Below are positions 51,701 through 63,334 of a stretch of DNA of 64,000 bases, piece by piece. Under the pieces are notes generated by a model. The model did not search any database and was not told where the DNA came from. It was given only the letters and a program-made list of their open reading frames with translations. The stretch's first letter is position 1, and each line of letters opens with the position of its first letter. The position numbers and the translations under genes are program-made. The DNA comes from Corallium rubrum (lineage: Eukaryota; Cnidaria; Anthozoa; Scleralcyonacea; Coralliidae): positions 9,916,793 to 9,980,792 of the forward strand of contig OZ036007.1 in NCBI GenBank assembly GCA_964035015.1, read 5' to 3'.

Positions 51701-54700
51701 ATCACTATTGCTCATTTACTCTAACTGATAACGGATTTTTCTCAAAATCAGCGTCAAGCTATACGCAGCATGCACTCTACTTTTATATTATTGAACGTTA
51801 CTTGTTCTCCATTTCAATACTCACAGATTCAATCCCATCCCAACAGCGTCTGATGCTATAAGTACCTTGCAGTTATCGTTTGGGTCGTTAAAACGTCTCG
51901 CCTGGTCAACTTTTGTAGCTTAAAGTAGAAAAGATATAAATGGCTCTATTACGAAACAAAATTGTAGCGCAGTACTAGTCTTAACCAAAACCACTAATGT
52001 GGGTGAAAAAACACTGCTGTTCATGTTTTAATTATATTTCAAAAACTCATTAATAATTCACGAGGAAAACACAAAAGAAAATCATGACCGTATCGTATCT
52101 TTATATGTGATAAAGATTTCTCCTGATTTACATAAACTTTAGCTTTGATTTTCTCGGCTTAGACAAGGTTATTTTTCAAACTAACTCCGCCAATCAACTT
52201 ACCAAGTGGTTCGTTTTTGAAGCCGTATAATAAACTCGCAGTTCGTGTTTTATCAGATATAAAAACACTCGGCTTCGCCTCGTGTCTTTATATCTGATAA
52301 AACACTCCTGCTCGTTTATTATACAGTACTAAGTAAACACCAGTGGTCGCATGTACGCAATGTGTACCTATTTTTATTCATTCGCCCTTACCCGGTGGCA
52401 GTCCTCCGTACACAATAGCACACTTCCATTTACACGCAGATTCCACAATTTTCCTTATTCTGTACAATTCTCTCTGGGAGAAAGCAATAATGCAGTCACC
52501 TCGTTCAACCTTCGAGAAGTCACTATCTAAAAAAACAACACAACAACAATCGTTTTACGGCCGTTTTCCCCGCTTACGCGGGGGTTGACCGGCGGCTCCC
52601 CATAGCAGTTTCCTCCACTTCTCTCTCTCCAGAGCATCCTCCCTTTTCAACCCACAATCTCTCATATCCCTTTCCACCACCTGACTCCATGTCATCCTCG
52701 GCCTTCCTCGTCCTCTTGTACCTTCCACCTCGAGCGACATGCTCTTCTTCACCCAGTCACCATCGTCTTTCCGCAGCACATGTCCCAACCATCTCAACTG
52801 ATTCCGCTTTATCACATCAGACACCAACTCAATTCCCATTCGTTCCCTCAGCTCCATACTCGGCACTCTATCCTTTAGCGATACACCACACATCCATCGC
52901 ACCATCCTCATCTCTGTCCGCTCCAATCTCCCCCTCTGCTCTGCAGTCATGGCCCATGTTTCACTTCCATACACCATAGCACTCCTCACTCACTATCTAA
53001 AAGACGATAAAATATAATTTTCAATTTCCTTCGACTGACTTTTAGACCCGCTTCAAAATATATAAATCTTGAATCAATATATTTAAATCTTTGAAAGTTT
53101 AATTAAACCACGAGGTGTGCGAAATAAAGGTCCAACAGTATTCTTACCTAAACTGGTGCTTTCAATTTCAAGAGGAGTTAAGCGCTCGTGATAAATAATC
53201 TAAAAAAGTAAAATTAACGTTACTAATTTCGACAGTCTTTTGTCGCTGCTTTGACTTCTTCCTCTTCATATTGGGGCAGCACTGCGCAGGCAGTGGGTTC
53301 TTCTGACGCACTTTGGAAAATCCTCTTTAATTTGAAGAGACTAGAGTGCCGGGTTAAGTAAGAAAAATTCCAGGCAGAAATTCGCGACATATTTGGTTTT
53401 GCGTAATAATTATTACCTCGAATTCGTCGCCACAAGCTTCAACAAGTCGTGTAACTAGATCTATTGCAGTCGGTTCTCCACATAGATGGATTTCAGGTGC
53501 TAACAAACCTATTACAGAGAAGAAACACTTGCATGTATATTATATAAATGCGTGTAAGAACGGACAATCAGACAATCTTGTGAAACTAAACTAAACTAAA
53601 CTAAACTAAACTAAACTAAACTAAACTAAACTAAACTAAACTAAACTAAACGAAACGAAACGAAACTAAACTAAACTAAACTAAACTAAACTAACTTATA
53701 TTTAGAATATATACACTTTAAATGTCTTTAAATGTATATATTCTACACTAGAATTTTCCTTCACCCAAAATCCTTAGAACATGCTATGTAATAGAGTGAA
53801 ATGCCAAATATTACTTATAACTTTGTTTGGGCCCGCAGTAATTGGCTTACTGCTGTTGCGGTGACCATGCCGTTATATTTTGAATTCATTTTGTAATGCA
53901 TGTATATACTATGCGAATCTAATAAAAAAACAAAAAAACTTATATTTATACTGGAAAACTCCATCAGTTGTATCTAAACTATTATCCCTAGAGGTCCAGT
54001 AAGGGCCATCCCTCATTCAGTGTTACTACAGGAGGAAACCAGAGTACCCGGAGGAAACCTGTGGTGTTTGGTAGAGTCAAACTGGAAGCACATGCGGCCA
54101 GATAATACCCTGGTCCCAGAGGTCCTACGCCGCCCGCTCCCCCTCGAAATGCCGAAAGCGGCGAGAGAACCTCTGGTCGAATTGGCCGTTTCTTTGATCG
54201 CACCGAGCCAATGAAGTCGCTAGGGTCAGATCTTGACCCCATTTTCTGATTGGCTAAGAGATATGTTAGGGGGGTGTCGATTAAAAAAATAATTACACAA
54301 CTACAAGTCAAAGGTGGGAGGCGTGAAGAAATATACTGCATCTTGTAAGGCGTTTGTAGCATCATTATGTTAAAATCTCCAGAGCAAAATTGCAAAACAA
54401 AGCCGTAAAGAACAAGAACTAACAAATACCGTTGCTGGTGCACATTTCCGGGTCGTACCTTGGTACACCGAGTTTGCAGTACGTGAGAAGTATAAATATT
54501 ATTTCAGTGTGTATTTCTCTTACTCAAGAAATATTTCTACGTTGCCATACGGATTGTGCGATCGAGTATTAATCTGCCGCCGAACTATAATTTATGTATA
54601 CTGAGAACGTCGTTCAGCAACTTTTTCAATATTCTCTAGTGGGTTCGCCGTGACATCCAAGTATGACTTTTTTTTTTAAATTTGAATACAGTTGTATAAG

Positions 54701-57700
54701 TTGTTGCATAAATGAACTTGTTATACCATTCTGTGATTGTAATTTATAAATCCTATCGCTAATTTTATTACGAATATAATGACGGCGTCGTAATGCCAAA
54801 AGCAAGGCGCCATGCATTTGTATTAACCACGAATTGATAGCTGTTTATTTTTTTAACTCCTACTTTGACCTCATCCAGTCATCTCATGCTTGCGCTAAAG
54901 AATAAAAATCCGTTGTTTATGAACACTCTAAAGAAGAGAATGTGAACAAACACTGATTTGAAAAAACTTGCAAGAAAAATTTAAAGAATATTTGGCGCGT
55001 ACGTCACAAGCAAATTATTCACACGCACTCATTCAAAAGAAAACAACGTAAACAATGGTGGCGCTTTATTTGTGTCAATTTCTTTTACTTTCCCTGTTTA
55101 ATTTGACTGCGGTGTATTTTCTCTCGTGTCATTACATGAAAAAGTTTAAAACGTCTGGTTTTATCTTTACCCCCCAAAGCCCAACACAACTCTAGAAAAT
55201 GCATATTATTTCTTTGTGAACGGGTGACATTTTTGCGTTGTAGTTGTACACATAAAATTCGGTTTCGTTTTCGCAATTTTTCTGAATAGCAGCGGTATAG
55301 AAACTAAAGCGCCATGGGGAAAAAATTCTGCCCTATGGATAAGAATATATTTTCCTGTTATTGTAGTTTGCAAGTGATTTTGAAACGATCAAACGAATAA
55401 ATAATTTGATCACTGAAGCGGTCGGTCGAGTCATTCAGCGCAACTAATAAGTTATCTTGACTTGTCTCGTAGGCTGTTGGGGTTTTTTTCCTGCTCTCGA
55501 CTGGTAAAACGGCCAAATTTCTAGACTTTTAGTTTATTTCTCCTAGCCTGCGCCTCAAACGTCCTTAATAAATAAAAATTTCTATTAGTGGTGCAAAAAG
55601 TTTTACCCCCCCCCCCCCCCCCCGTCAATTTAATTAGATTACTGCAACGATTAGTAGCGTCTTCGACCAGAGGTTCTCTCGCCGCTTTCGGCATTTCGGG
55701 GGGGAGCGGGCGGCGTAGGACCTCTGGGACCAGGGTAGCCAGATAACTGCTGAGAGCAGAAATCGAACCCGGCTCGCAGAGGTGAAATGCACGTGCTCTA
55801 ACCAATGTGCCAGCAACACCCCAAACTGTATAGTTTATTACAAGCACTGTTCACTATATATACAAGCAGTTTGTTATACCAAGAAGGGCTTTTGTCCACG
55901 CAAATCCTCGCTCAGGTTCGGCTATCATCTGTATTTCGTCGATAACTGCGCAATCATCTGTACAAAAGCAAATAGATAAGTTATGAAAAGCACTAAGTAT
56001 GGGTTAGTTACCGAACCCGAAATTTTATTCAGCACAGGGAGAGATCCAGGCTTCAAAGTGTTAACGAAGGGTTCGTGTTGCAGCAACAGTTCATATTCAT
56101 ACATCGCACTTACATTCGCGGGTTGCTGAACACACTTCCACTGTACATGCCAAATGATTTGAAGGCTCGTTTTCAGATACTGCCCATCTTCTTTCTTCTC
56201 CAGTTTTAAGATCACAAAATACTCCCTAAAAGAAACACATCATTCTATTATTTATGATGGCAAATACGAACGTTGAGCGACGAAAATCCCCTCACATATC
56301 GTCTTACATTATCATTAGTTTTCTGGTACACCTCTGATGCCAAAAGACGCAGCGGTCCACAATAAATACCAGATTTTGCACTCTGGAATCTCTCCAATGC
56401 CTTATGAGTCTTGCCACTGTTTGTAGGACCAGCATGAAAGATTATTTTCCGTTTCATATTCCGTGCATCGGGATATCTATAAAATAAACTAGAAGTTATT
56501 ATCGCAAGTGAAGTGCTGCCTCAAATGGGACAACAACCTTTAGCCTACTCCACAGGCAACTCCCTGCACTTCGTGGCTAATGTGACACGGCCTTGCCCAC
56601 TCCACCCAAGATTGCTCACTCCACCCGAGATTGCCCACTCCACCCAAGATTACCCACTCCACCCATGTTTGCCCACTCCACCCAAGTTTGCCCACTCCAC
56701 CCAAGATTGCCCACTCCACCCAAGATTGCCCACTCCACCCAAGATTGCCCACTCCACCCATGTTTGCTCACTCCGCCGAAGATTGCCCACTCCACCCAAG
56801 ATTGCCCACTCCACCCAAGATTGCCCACTCCACCCAAGATTGCCCACTCCACCCAAGATTGCCCACTCCACCCAAGATTGCTCACTCCACCCAAGATTGC
56901 CCACTCCAGCCAAGATTGCCCACTCCACCCAAGATTGCCCACTCCACCCAAGATTGCTCACTCCACTCAAGATTGCCCACTCCACCCAAGATTGCTCACT
57001 CCATCCAAGATTGCCTACTCCACCCATGTTTCCCCACTCCACCCAAGATTGCCCACTCCACCCAAGTTTTTCTCACCTCTTCACCATAAGAGCCCACAGA
57101 GTTGCTTACGAAGGAGGTTGGAAAGTCCAAAAATTTAATTTGTATTACAAGTATAGACAGAGTATGTACACATTTCTTCTATATTTTTTAATTATAAAAT
57201 TGAGAACTACAATAAAATATGTTTTATATAGTGGTATAGTCACACTACGTACTACAGAAAACTTATTCTTTGCCAGGGTGTGACGAAATCTCGTCGTTCG
57301 TGGGTGTTGGCATTAAACTAACAAGTTTCATGCATTAAACTAAAATTTATTAGTAAAATAAGTAACACATAAACCTAACTAAATACATGAAAATAACTAT
57401 CGTTCGTTGATTAAGAGGATACAGCAAGGATATAGTTCTCCAATAAAGTTCTCCGCTATGAAGTTCAAGCTTTCGGCTAGCCAACAGATAAACGTTCCAA
57501 TGAGGATTCGGTAGAGGTGGTGTTACAGAATATACGGTGGACTTCTTCGAGGTCTGAATACTCAATTCCAGTAAGGTCCCTGTACTGATAACTTCGTCGT
57601 TGTACTATTCTGGCTCTTATCACTGAAGACACTTTTGAGCACTCCTAGTCACTGAAGACTTTTTCTCATGTACTTCGACGTTGCAATACTTTGCTTCAGT

Positions 57701-60700
57701 ATATGGACCACTCCTTAATTTGCCCTGCCAATATAAACACTCTCTCCGAAAAGACTTTTCCTCCCCGATGCTTTCACGTCTCTTCCTTTTATCCTCTTGA
57801 GGCTGCTCATTTACATATACATATATTTAAATGTGTCCCTAAGGGCTACACAGGGGCTCAGCTATAGAGCTTTTCCCAAGTACTTACAGCTTGGTTGGGA
57901 AACAAAAAACGTCATTGTAGTCAGTTCAAACCAGATTTTTCACTTTCTCAACGTCAACTAATAGATCAAACACGAGTTTGAGTGTTTCATCAGGGGTTCC
58001 AAACACGAGAAAACAAATGAAAACCGAGGACGTATCCCAGGGACGTAGCCAGGATTTTGAAAGGGGGGGGGTCCGGGGGCATGCTTCCCCGGAAAATTTT
58101 GAAATCGAGAGTCGCTGAAATGCCATTTCCTGGCTTTTGGAGGAAGATTTTACAGACTCTAAAGGTTAAAAAACGTCATATAAAATACTCAAAACACGCA
58201 AACGTCACATAGATACTCAAAATGCATACACTCAGTAGATTGAATACACTGTTTACAGTTTATTTCCTGACACAATGGCATATTGCATCAGTTTTGTAGT
58301 TACATATCTGTTGTTTTACATCAAAAGGGGGGAGCCGGGGCTCCCCCCTGGCTACGTCCCTGACGTATCCCCGAGGTTTTTATTGTTTTCGAGTGTTTGG
58401 CACGATAAACGAGTCTTTGATCTTGCTTCTCAAACGAGTATTCGCATCACGATTTACGGTGTTTTCTTCATTGATTTCAACATGCAGATTAAGAAATGTG
58501 ATCCAGTTCACTAGGAAGTTTCCTACAGGTTTTCATTGGGTATCAAAACTCATGCATATGATGTGGTACACCTTCATGGATTGGTTACGATAATCACGAA
58601 TTATTAATGAGTTTGAGAAGGTAGGGTCAAATTCAACAGAGAGTGAAACTACAGCACTGTTGCACTGACTATGCATATAGACGAAATCGGACTTTCGACT
58701 GCGCATACAAACTGAGTCGGGATAAAACGTAGTTCACTTATAACATGAGGCTGAAGCCGGCGTAGTAAACATAACATTTCTGATTTCAGAAACTTTTTAA
58801 TGGTATTCTATAAGGATAAAATTTGCTTATCGATTATCCTTGACAATAATCCTAAACGTAGTGTCTAAAAATAATGAACTCAAAACCAGTTCCAGCCTAT
58901 GTTATCTTCCCGTTATGCTTTAATAGACACGACTGAATTTGCATAGGGGTCCATATTGAATAGGAAACTAATTTGCATGTGGCCCTAAATGAAACTACGA
59001 TTTGGTCTATACTTACAAATCAGGAGGTCCTCTGAAATCACTGATTTCTCTTAAATCCTCGAGGCAGTCTAGCACTGGGTATAACCTCTTTGCATAGCTT
59101 AGAAAGTACGGGACTAAATCGTCAACGTGACCTAAAAGCAATGGAAATTGGGCTTTATATATTCTTGTCTGAGATAGACTAAAGGCCTGGCCAAACGCTT
59201 TCAACATTTCATTCGACATCGTTCAACATTTTTGAACGCGTGTTGAACGAAAATTTGAACATGTTCAAATTTCGTTCAACGTCATTCAACACCATCCAAC
59301 AACGTTCAACATCATTCAACAGGGATGGCCAAACGCTTTCAACAAGTTGAATCACGGTTAAATTCAACAATGTTGAACGATGTTGAATGAAATGTTGAAA
59401 GCGTTTGGCCAGGCCTTAAAGGTGAGGTATTAATACGGGCAACATTTTTGTTCAACTTGCAACGCAACAATCAACACGACTGATCGTTGCCTCGCAAAGT
59501 TGAAAAGCGTTGTTGCTTGTATTACACCCACCTTAAACATTGTCACGCAACAATGATTTTGTTGCAAGTTAAAAAAAATTGTTGAAAAAAGTAGACTCCA
59601 GTTCTACTTGCTGCAACATGCTGTTTCAACTTGCAACAAAATCATTGTTGCGTGACAATATTTAAGGTGGGTGGTAATACGTGCAACAACACTACAACCT
59701 GACAACACTACAGTGTATTCAAATTGCAACGCAACGATGTCAGGGACGTAGCCAGGGGGGAGCCGTAGGAGCCGCGGCTCCCCCCCCCCTTTTGATATAA
59801 AACAACAGACACGTAACTACAAAACTGATGCAAATGCCATTGTGTCAGGAAATAATCTACTGAGTGTATGCATTTTGAGTATCTATGTGACGTTTGCATG
59901 TTTTGAGTATTTTATATGACGTTTTTTAACCTTTAGAGTCTGTAAAATCTTCCTCCAAAAGCCAGGAAATGGCATTTCAGCGACTCTCAATTTCAAAATT
60001 TCCAGCGGGGAGCATGCCCCCAGACCCCCTAAAAATTTATTTTAATACCGGCTCCCCCCTTTCAAAATCCTGGCTACGATCCCTGAACAATGTTGCAGCA
60101 ATTTGTTGCTCATGTTACTTCACCTTAACGGTAAATCAAGAATGATACTTACTAAAAGGAAAGCACATTGTCAAATACTATAATGCTTAGTTATTAAGTA
60201 TTTTCTATCTTACCTATCCCATTCTGGAGTTCATAAAGTGCATTGTAGAGATCTGTGTCTACTTTTGCCTCTTTGAAAATATTTCTTTTAAAAGTTTTGA
60301 AAGTTTCAACAAATAGATTTCCTATGAAAGCAAACAAATATAAAGATGATTTTCGGAACATTGCAACATAGCGGAACGTGTTATAACATAGCGGAACATG
60401 TTATAACATAGCGGAATGTGTTACAACATAGTGGAACGTGTTATAACATAGCGGAACGTGTTATAACATAGCGGAACGTGTTATAACATAGCGGAACGTG
60501 TTATAACATAGCGGAACGTGTTATAACATAGCGGAACGTGTTACAACATAGCGGAACGTGTTATAACATAGCGGAACGTGTTACAACATAGCGGAACGTG
60601 TTATAACATAGCGGAACGTGTTACAACATAGTGGAACGTGTTACAACATAGCGGAACGTGTCACAACATAGTGGAACGTGTCACAACATAGCGGAACGTG

Positions 60701-62226
60701 TTACAACATAGCGGAACGTGTTACAACATAGCGGAACGTGTTACAACATAGCGGAACGTCAGACGTGTTATAACATGGCGAAACGTGTTACAACATACTG
60801 GAACGTGTTATAACATCGCGAAACGTGTTATAACATAGCGGAACGTGTTACAACATAGCGGAACATCAGACGTGTTATAACATGGCGAAACGTGTTACAA
60901 CATAGTGGAACGTGTTATAACATCGCAAAACGTGTTATAACATAGCGGAACGTGTTACAACATAGCGGAACGTGTTACAACATAGCGGAACGTGTTACAA
61001 CATAGCGGAACGTGTTACAACATAGCAGAACGTGTTATAACATAGCGGAACGTGTTATCACATAGTGAAACGTGTTACAACATAGCGGAACGTGTTATAA
61101 TGTAGCCTAACGTCTTCTAATATAGCAAAACGTCTTCTAACGTAGCGTGATGTCTTACAACGCAGTGTAATGTCTTTTAACGTAGCGAACATTGTAGCGA
61201 AACGTGTCATGAGGCTTAGTAGAACGGCTGGTCTTAACGTAGTTTTGTCATCACGCGCATGCCATTAATATGGCGCGCAATGTCCCGCCGCGCCTCCATG
61301 CAAGCAATCATATGGCCAGGCCTGCACAAACATATTAATAAGGTCCAATCATTTTAGAATAACGTTCTCTTACTGTCTAAGCCATGTTCTTTAGCTTCTG
61401 CTTCAACTTGACGATGGCTGTAAAATGCCTTGAGACAGGCATAGATTTTAGCTAGAAATAAACATAAAAAAAGAACACAATGTTTCTTTTTGTTAGATTT
61501 CATTATGTTTGACATTAGCATTTAGCAAAGTCTCGTGGTTCAACGTGATTTGTTCATTATTACCATGAGAGCTTTTGGGTCTGAAGATTATTAAAAAAGG
61601 TAAAAAATATACACATGTATAGCTGTGGGACTCATTCGGTTTCTGTAATGCTCTGGGCTGGAAAATGCCATGCTTAGTTGCGGGTATTATGTTAGGTTTA
61701 ATTAAATTCCATACGTCAAGTGGACACATCTTTGGCTAATCGTACCTTTATCCAGTGGTTCTGAAGGTAACGGAAACCTCTCATCCTCCACGTTGATCTG
61801 ATCTAATCTATCCTCATCCACCACCGTTTCAACAATATCTTCTTCAGACATATCTTCAGGCGTCTCCATCGTGTCAAAATCAAGGCCAGCACAAGGATCG
61901 CTTTTATCTTCGTTATTTTGACCATTAAAAGACCCTAATCCAGACACTGTTCTATCAACGCTACCGTTATAATCACCGTCAAGGCTTAGTTTTGTCACTG
62001 AGGTTTGGTCGGTTGAAATACTATTTTGTTCTCTTTCAATTAAACTATCTCGTTCCTCCGTATTTTCTGAACTATAACCTCTTCCAGGAACACGTAAAGA
62101 TCTACATAAAAATTGCACCGCACTGTTTGTTCCATTTAGCGATCGATGCGCTTTCAAACTCGACAAATCTCGCAACAATTTGGAAAACATACATGTAGTT
62201 CGACCGACGATAATTCTATAAGACAT
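48791..62226 (-). CDS. SUPV3L1: ATP-dependent RNA helicase SUPV3L1/SUV3, mitochondrial (18 exons, 812 aa)
   Basis: SUV3 unwinds RNA in the mitochondrial matrix and works with PNPase in RNA decay. Exons in transcript order: 62226-61746, 61451-61374, 60321-60214, 59131-59017, 56476-56308, 56225-56114, 55957-55880, 53508-53417, 53199-53148, 52526-52392, 51918-51825, 51562-51422, 50985-50922, 50830-50750, 50431-50366, 49965-49855, 49387-49239, 49103-48791. Phases fit and the total is 2439 nt. The N-terminus ([20 protein letters not shown]) is basic and Ser-rich, as expected for mitochondrial import. Motifs in order: AGPTNSGKT (Walker A), [24 protein letters not shown] (DEIQ Walker B), [38 protein letters not shown] (motif VI) and the C-terminal LYLWLS. 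Human SUPV3L1 is 786 aa. The insertion at 52533-52990 touches the exon-10 acceptor. Confidence 0.97.
49502..49808. mobile_element. MITE with 9-bp target duplication in SUPV3L1 intron 16
   Basis: Ends TACCCTGCGAGGCAGAGCCC and TACCCTGCGAGTCAGAGCCC (read inward) with AACCAAGTC on both flanks (49493-49501 and 49809-49817). A 9-bp duplication suits a MULE-type transposase. No coding capacity. Confidence 0.85.
52533..52990 (-). mobile_element. RTE-like LINE 3' fragment with 12-bp target duplication at a splice site
   Basis: The minus strand encodes the C-terminal tail of a LINE reverse transcriptase: [57 protein letters not shown] and [12 protein letters not shown]. It ends in a TTG-rich 3' tail. 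CACTATCTAAAA occurs on both sides (52521-52532 and 52991-53002). The insertion is severely 5'-truncated. The duplicated word includes the acceptor of SUPV3L1 exon 10. Confidence 0.9.
53584..53694. repeat. Pentanucleotide microsatellite (ACTAA)n
   Basis: About 22 units with two CGAAA-type variants, in SUPV3L1 intron 7. It directly abuts a partial family-B sequence (53716-53816: ATTTTCCTTCACCCAAAATC). Confidence 0.95.
54040..55815. repeat. Inverted pair of a dispersed repeat in SUPV3L1 intron 7
   Basis: A GC-rich stretch containing GGTCCTACGCCGCCCGCTCC (about 54120) is present in inverted orientation at about 55660-55735. The right copy runs on into a tRNA-like tail (GAACCCGGCTCGCAGAGGTG, TGCTCTAACCAATGTGCCAG), suggesting a SINE. 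A 19-base C-run lies at about 55604-55622. Between the arms I see no gene. Confidence 0.5.
56590..57075. repeat. 19-bp minisatellite CCCACTCCACCCAAGATTG in SUPV3L1 intron 4
   Basis: About 25 tandem copies with scattered variants (ATGTTTG, GCTCACTCC). The period of 19 opens ORFs of up to 256 aa on both strands, all artefacts. Confidence 0.95.
57958..58625. repeat. Dispersed repeat, second copy of the family at 2785-3575
   Basis: ATCAAACACGAGTTTGAGTG to GGTTACGATAATCACGAATT matches the flanks of the hAT element at 2809-3326. This copy lacks that element but carries another (58038-58362). Confidence 0.8.
58038..58362. mobile_element. hAT-type MITE, family D, copy 1
   Basis: Ends CAGGGACGTAGCCAGG and its exact complement, with ACGTATCC on both sides (58030-58037 and 58363-58370) as an 8-bp target duplication. 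The CAGGG terminus is typical of hAT. Contains poly-G/poly-C runs near both ends. Confidence 0.9.
59179..59419. mobile_element. MITE family C, copy 2
   Basis: GGCCTGGCCAAACGCTTTCA at the left and its complement at the right, around TTCAAATTTCGTTCAAC words. A compact full copy of the element seen at 32902-33337. Confidence 0.75.
59419..60129. mobile_element. Inverted-repeat element with a nested family-D MITE
   Basis: The outer ends AGGTGAGGTATTAATACG and CATGTTACTTCACCTTAA are diverged inverted copies, with TTGCAACAA words inside. The family-D hAT-type MITE sits at 59741-60085 (ends CAGGGACGTAGCCAGG and CAGGGATCGTAGCCAGG) with flanks AACGATGT and AACAATGT, an 8-bp duplication with one change. 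Confidence 0.75.
60357..61110. repeat. 20-bp minisatellite in SUPV3L1 intron 2
   Basis: About 36 copies of TTATAACATAGCGGAACGTG, with TTACAACATAGTGG variants and two longer junction units carrying CAGACGTG. A faint continuation runs to about 61200. Confidence 0.95.
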
Positions 62227-62547
62227 ACTCTTTCTTGCCGTTATTAAAACTCTAGGAAAATCTCAAAAACACAAACATCAAACGCTTTCTTTAACCAGAT
62301 CCATCAAATAATTAAATTTCAGATGGATATCCACGTATTTGTACCAAATCTTTTCACTAACTTCCTAAGTCAGTTTTGTCCGCCATATTGGATTTGAGGC
62401 CAGGTTGCTAAGCCTAGAGGCGAGACTTTCCGAGTGTAAACCGATTGGTGTCCGATCAGTAACATCAGTCAACAACGTGGCATTTTCACAGCGAAGTGTC
62501 TACGCGTGCGCAAAACGCGAACGCATTGTTCCTTTCTCAGTTGCAAC
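62227..62547. promoter_or_regulatory. Putative bidirectional promoter of SUPV3L1 and the TMED gene
   Basis: 321 bp separate two divergent start codons. The stretch is more GC-rich and repeat-poor than its surroundings, and has no TATA box at a convincing position. The word AATATGGCGGAC-type (here as GTCCGCCATATTGG, near 62380) resembles a YY1 site; this is an inference. Confidence 0.55.
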
Positions 62548-62954
62548 ATGGCGGTCGGTCTGTTTGGAGCTGGTGTAGTGAGTTTTTTGTGTATTATTTA
62601 TGCACAAACTGGCTTCTCCTTGTACTTTCACATGGGTGAAACTGAAAAGAAATGTTTTATTGAAGAGATTCCAGACGAAACAATGGTTACAGGTCAGTGA
62701 GTTTCATTTCAAAATTGAATTTAAATGTTGTTGTCAGTAGTTATGTACTTTAACTTAGTATTGTTCGTATTAAATTAATAACTTGTATACTTGGCATAAA
62801 TCTTTGAAAATAGCATACTTTTCACAGTTTAACAGAAAATGGCAACCAAGCAAGTTGTATTTAAATATTGGTGTCATGTCCGTTGACAATTGAGAAAGTG
62901 TTTTAGGAATAGGGGTTCTGTCTGCAAATATTTACAAAAACAAAGTAAAATGCA

Positions 62955-63005
<51 letters not shown>

Positions 63006-63281
63006 TATAGCATGTTCTAAAGATTTTGGGTGAAGGAAAATTTGAGTGTAGAATATATACATTTTAAGACCAAATCGGGACCAGTTGCGAAAAATGCAAC
63101 TACACAGGCCTTCCGGCAGGAATCAAACCCACGACCTTGCGATTCTAGTGCAATGCTCTGAGCCATGGAGGGTGTTGCTGAGAGCTTGATTGCGAGTTCT
63201 GTATGAAATGTATATATTCTACACTCAAATTTTCCTTCACCCAAAATCTTAGAACATGCTATGTAATCAAGTGAAATGCCC

Positions 63282-63334
<53 letters not shown>

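Noticed and set aside
54626-55276. Short minus-strand ORFs in SUPV3L1 intron 7
   Set aside because: They match no family, and the flanking SUPV3L1 exons join in phase across this stretch.
56513-57283. 256-aa ORF of [14 protein letters not shown]-type repeats
   Set aside because: Product of a 19-bp minisatellite; similar ORFs appear in other frames and on the other strand.
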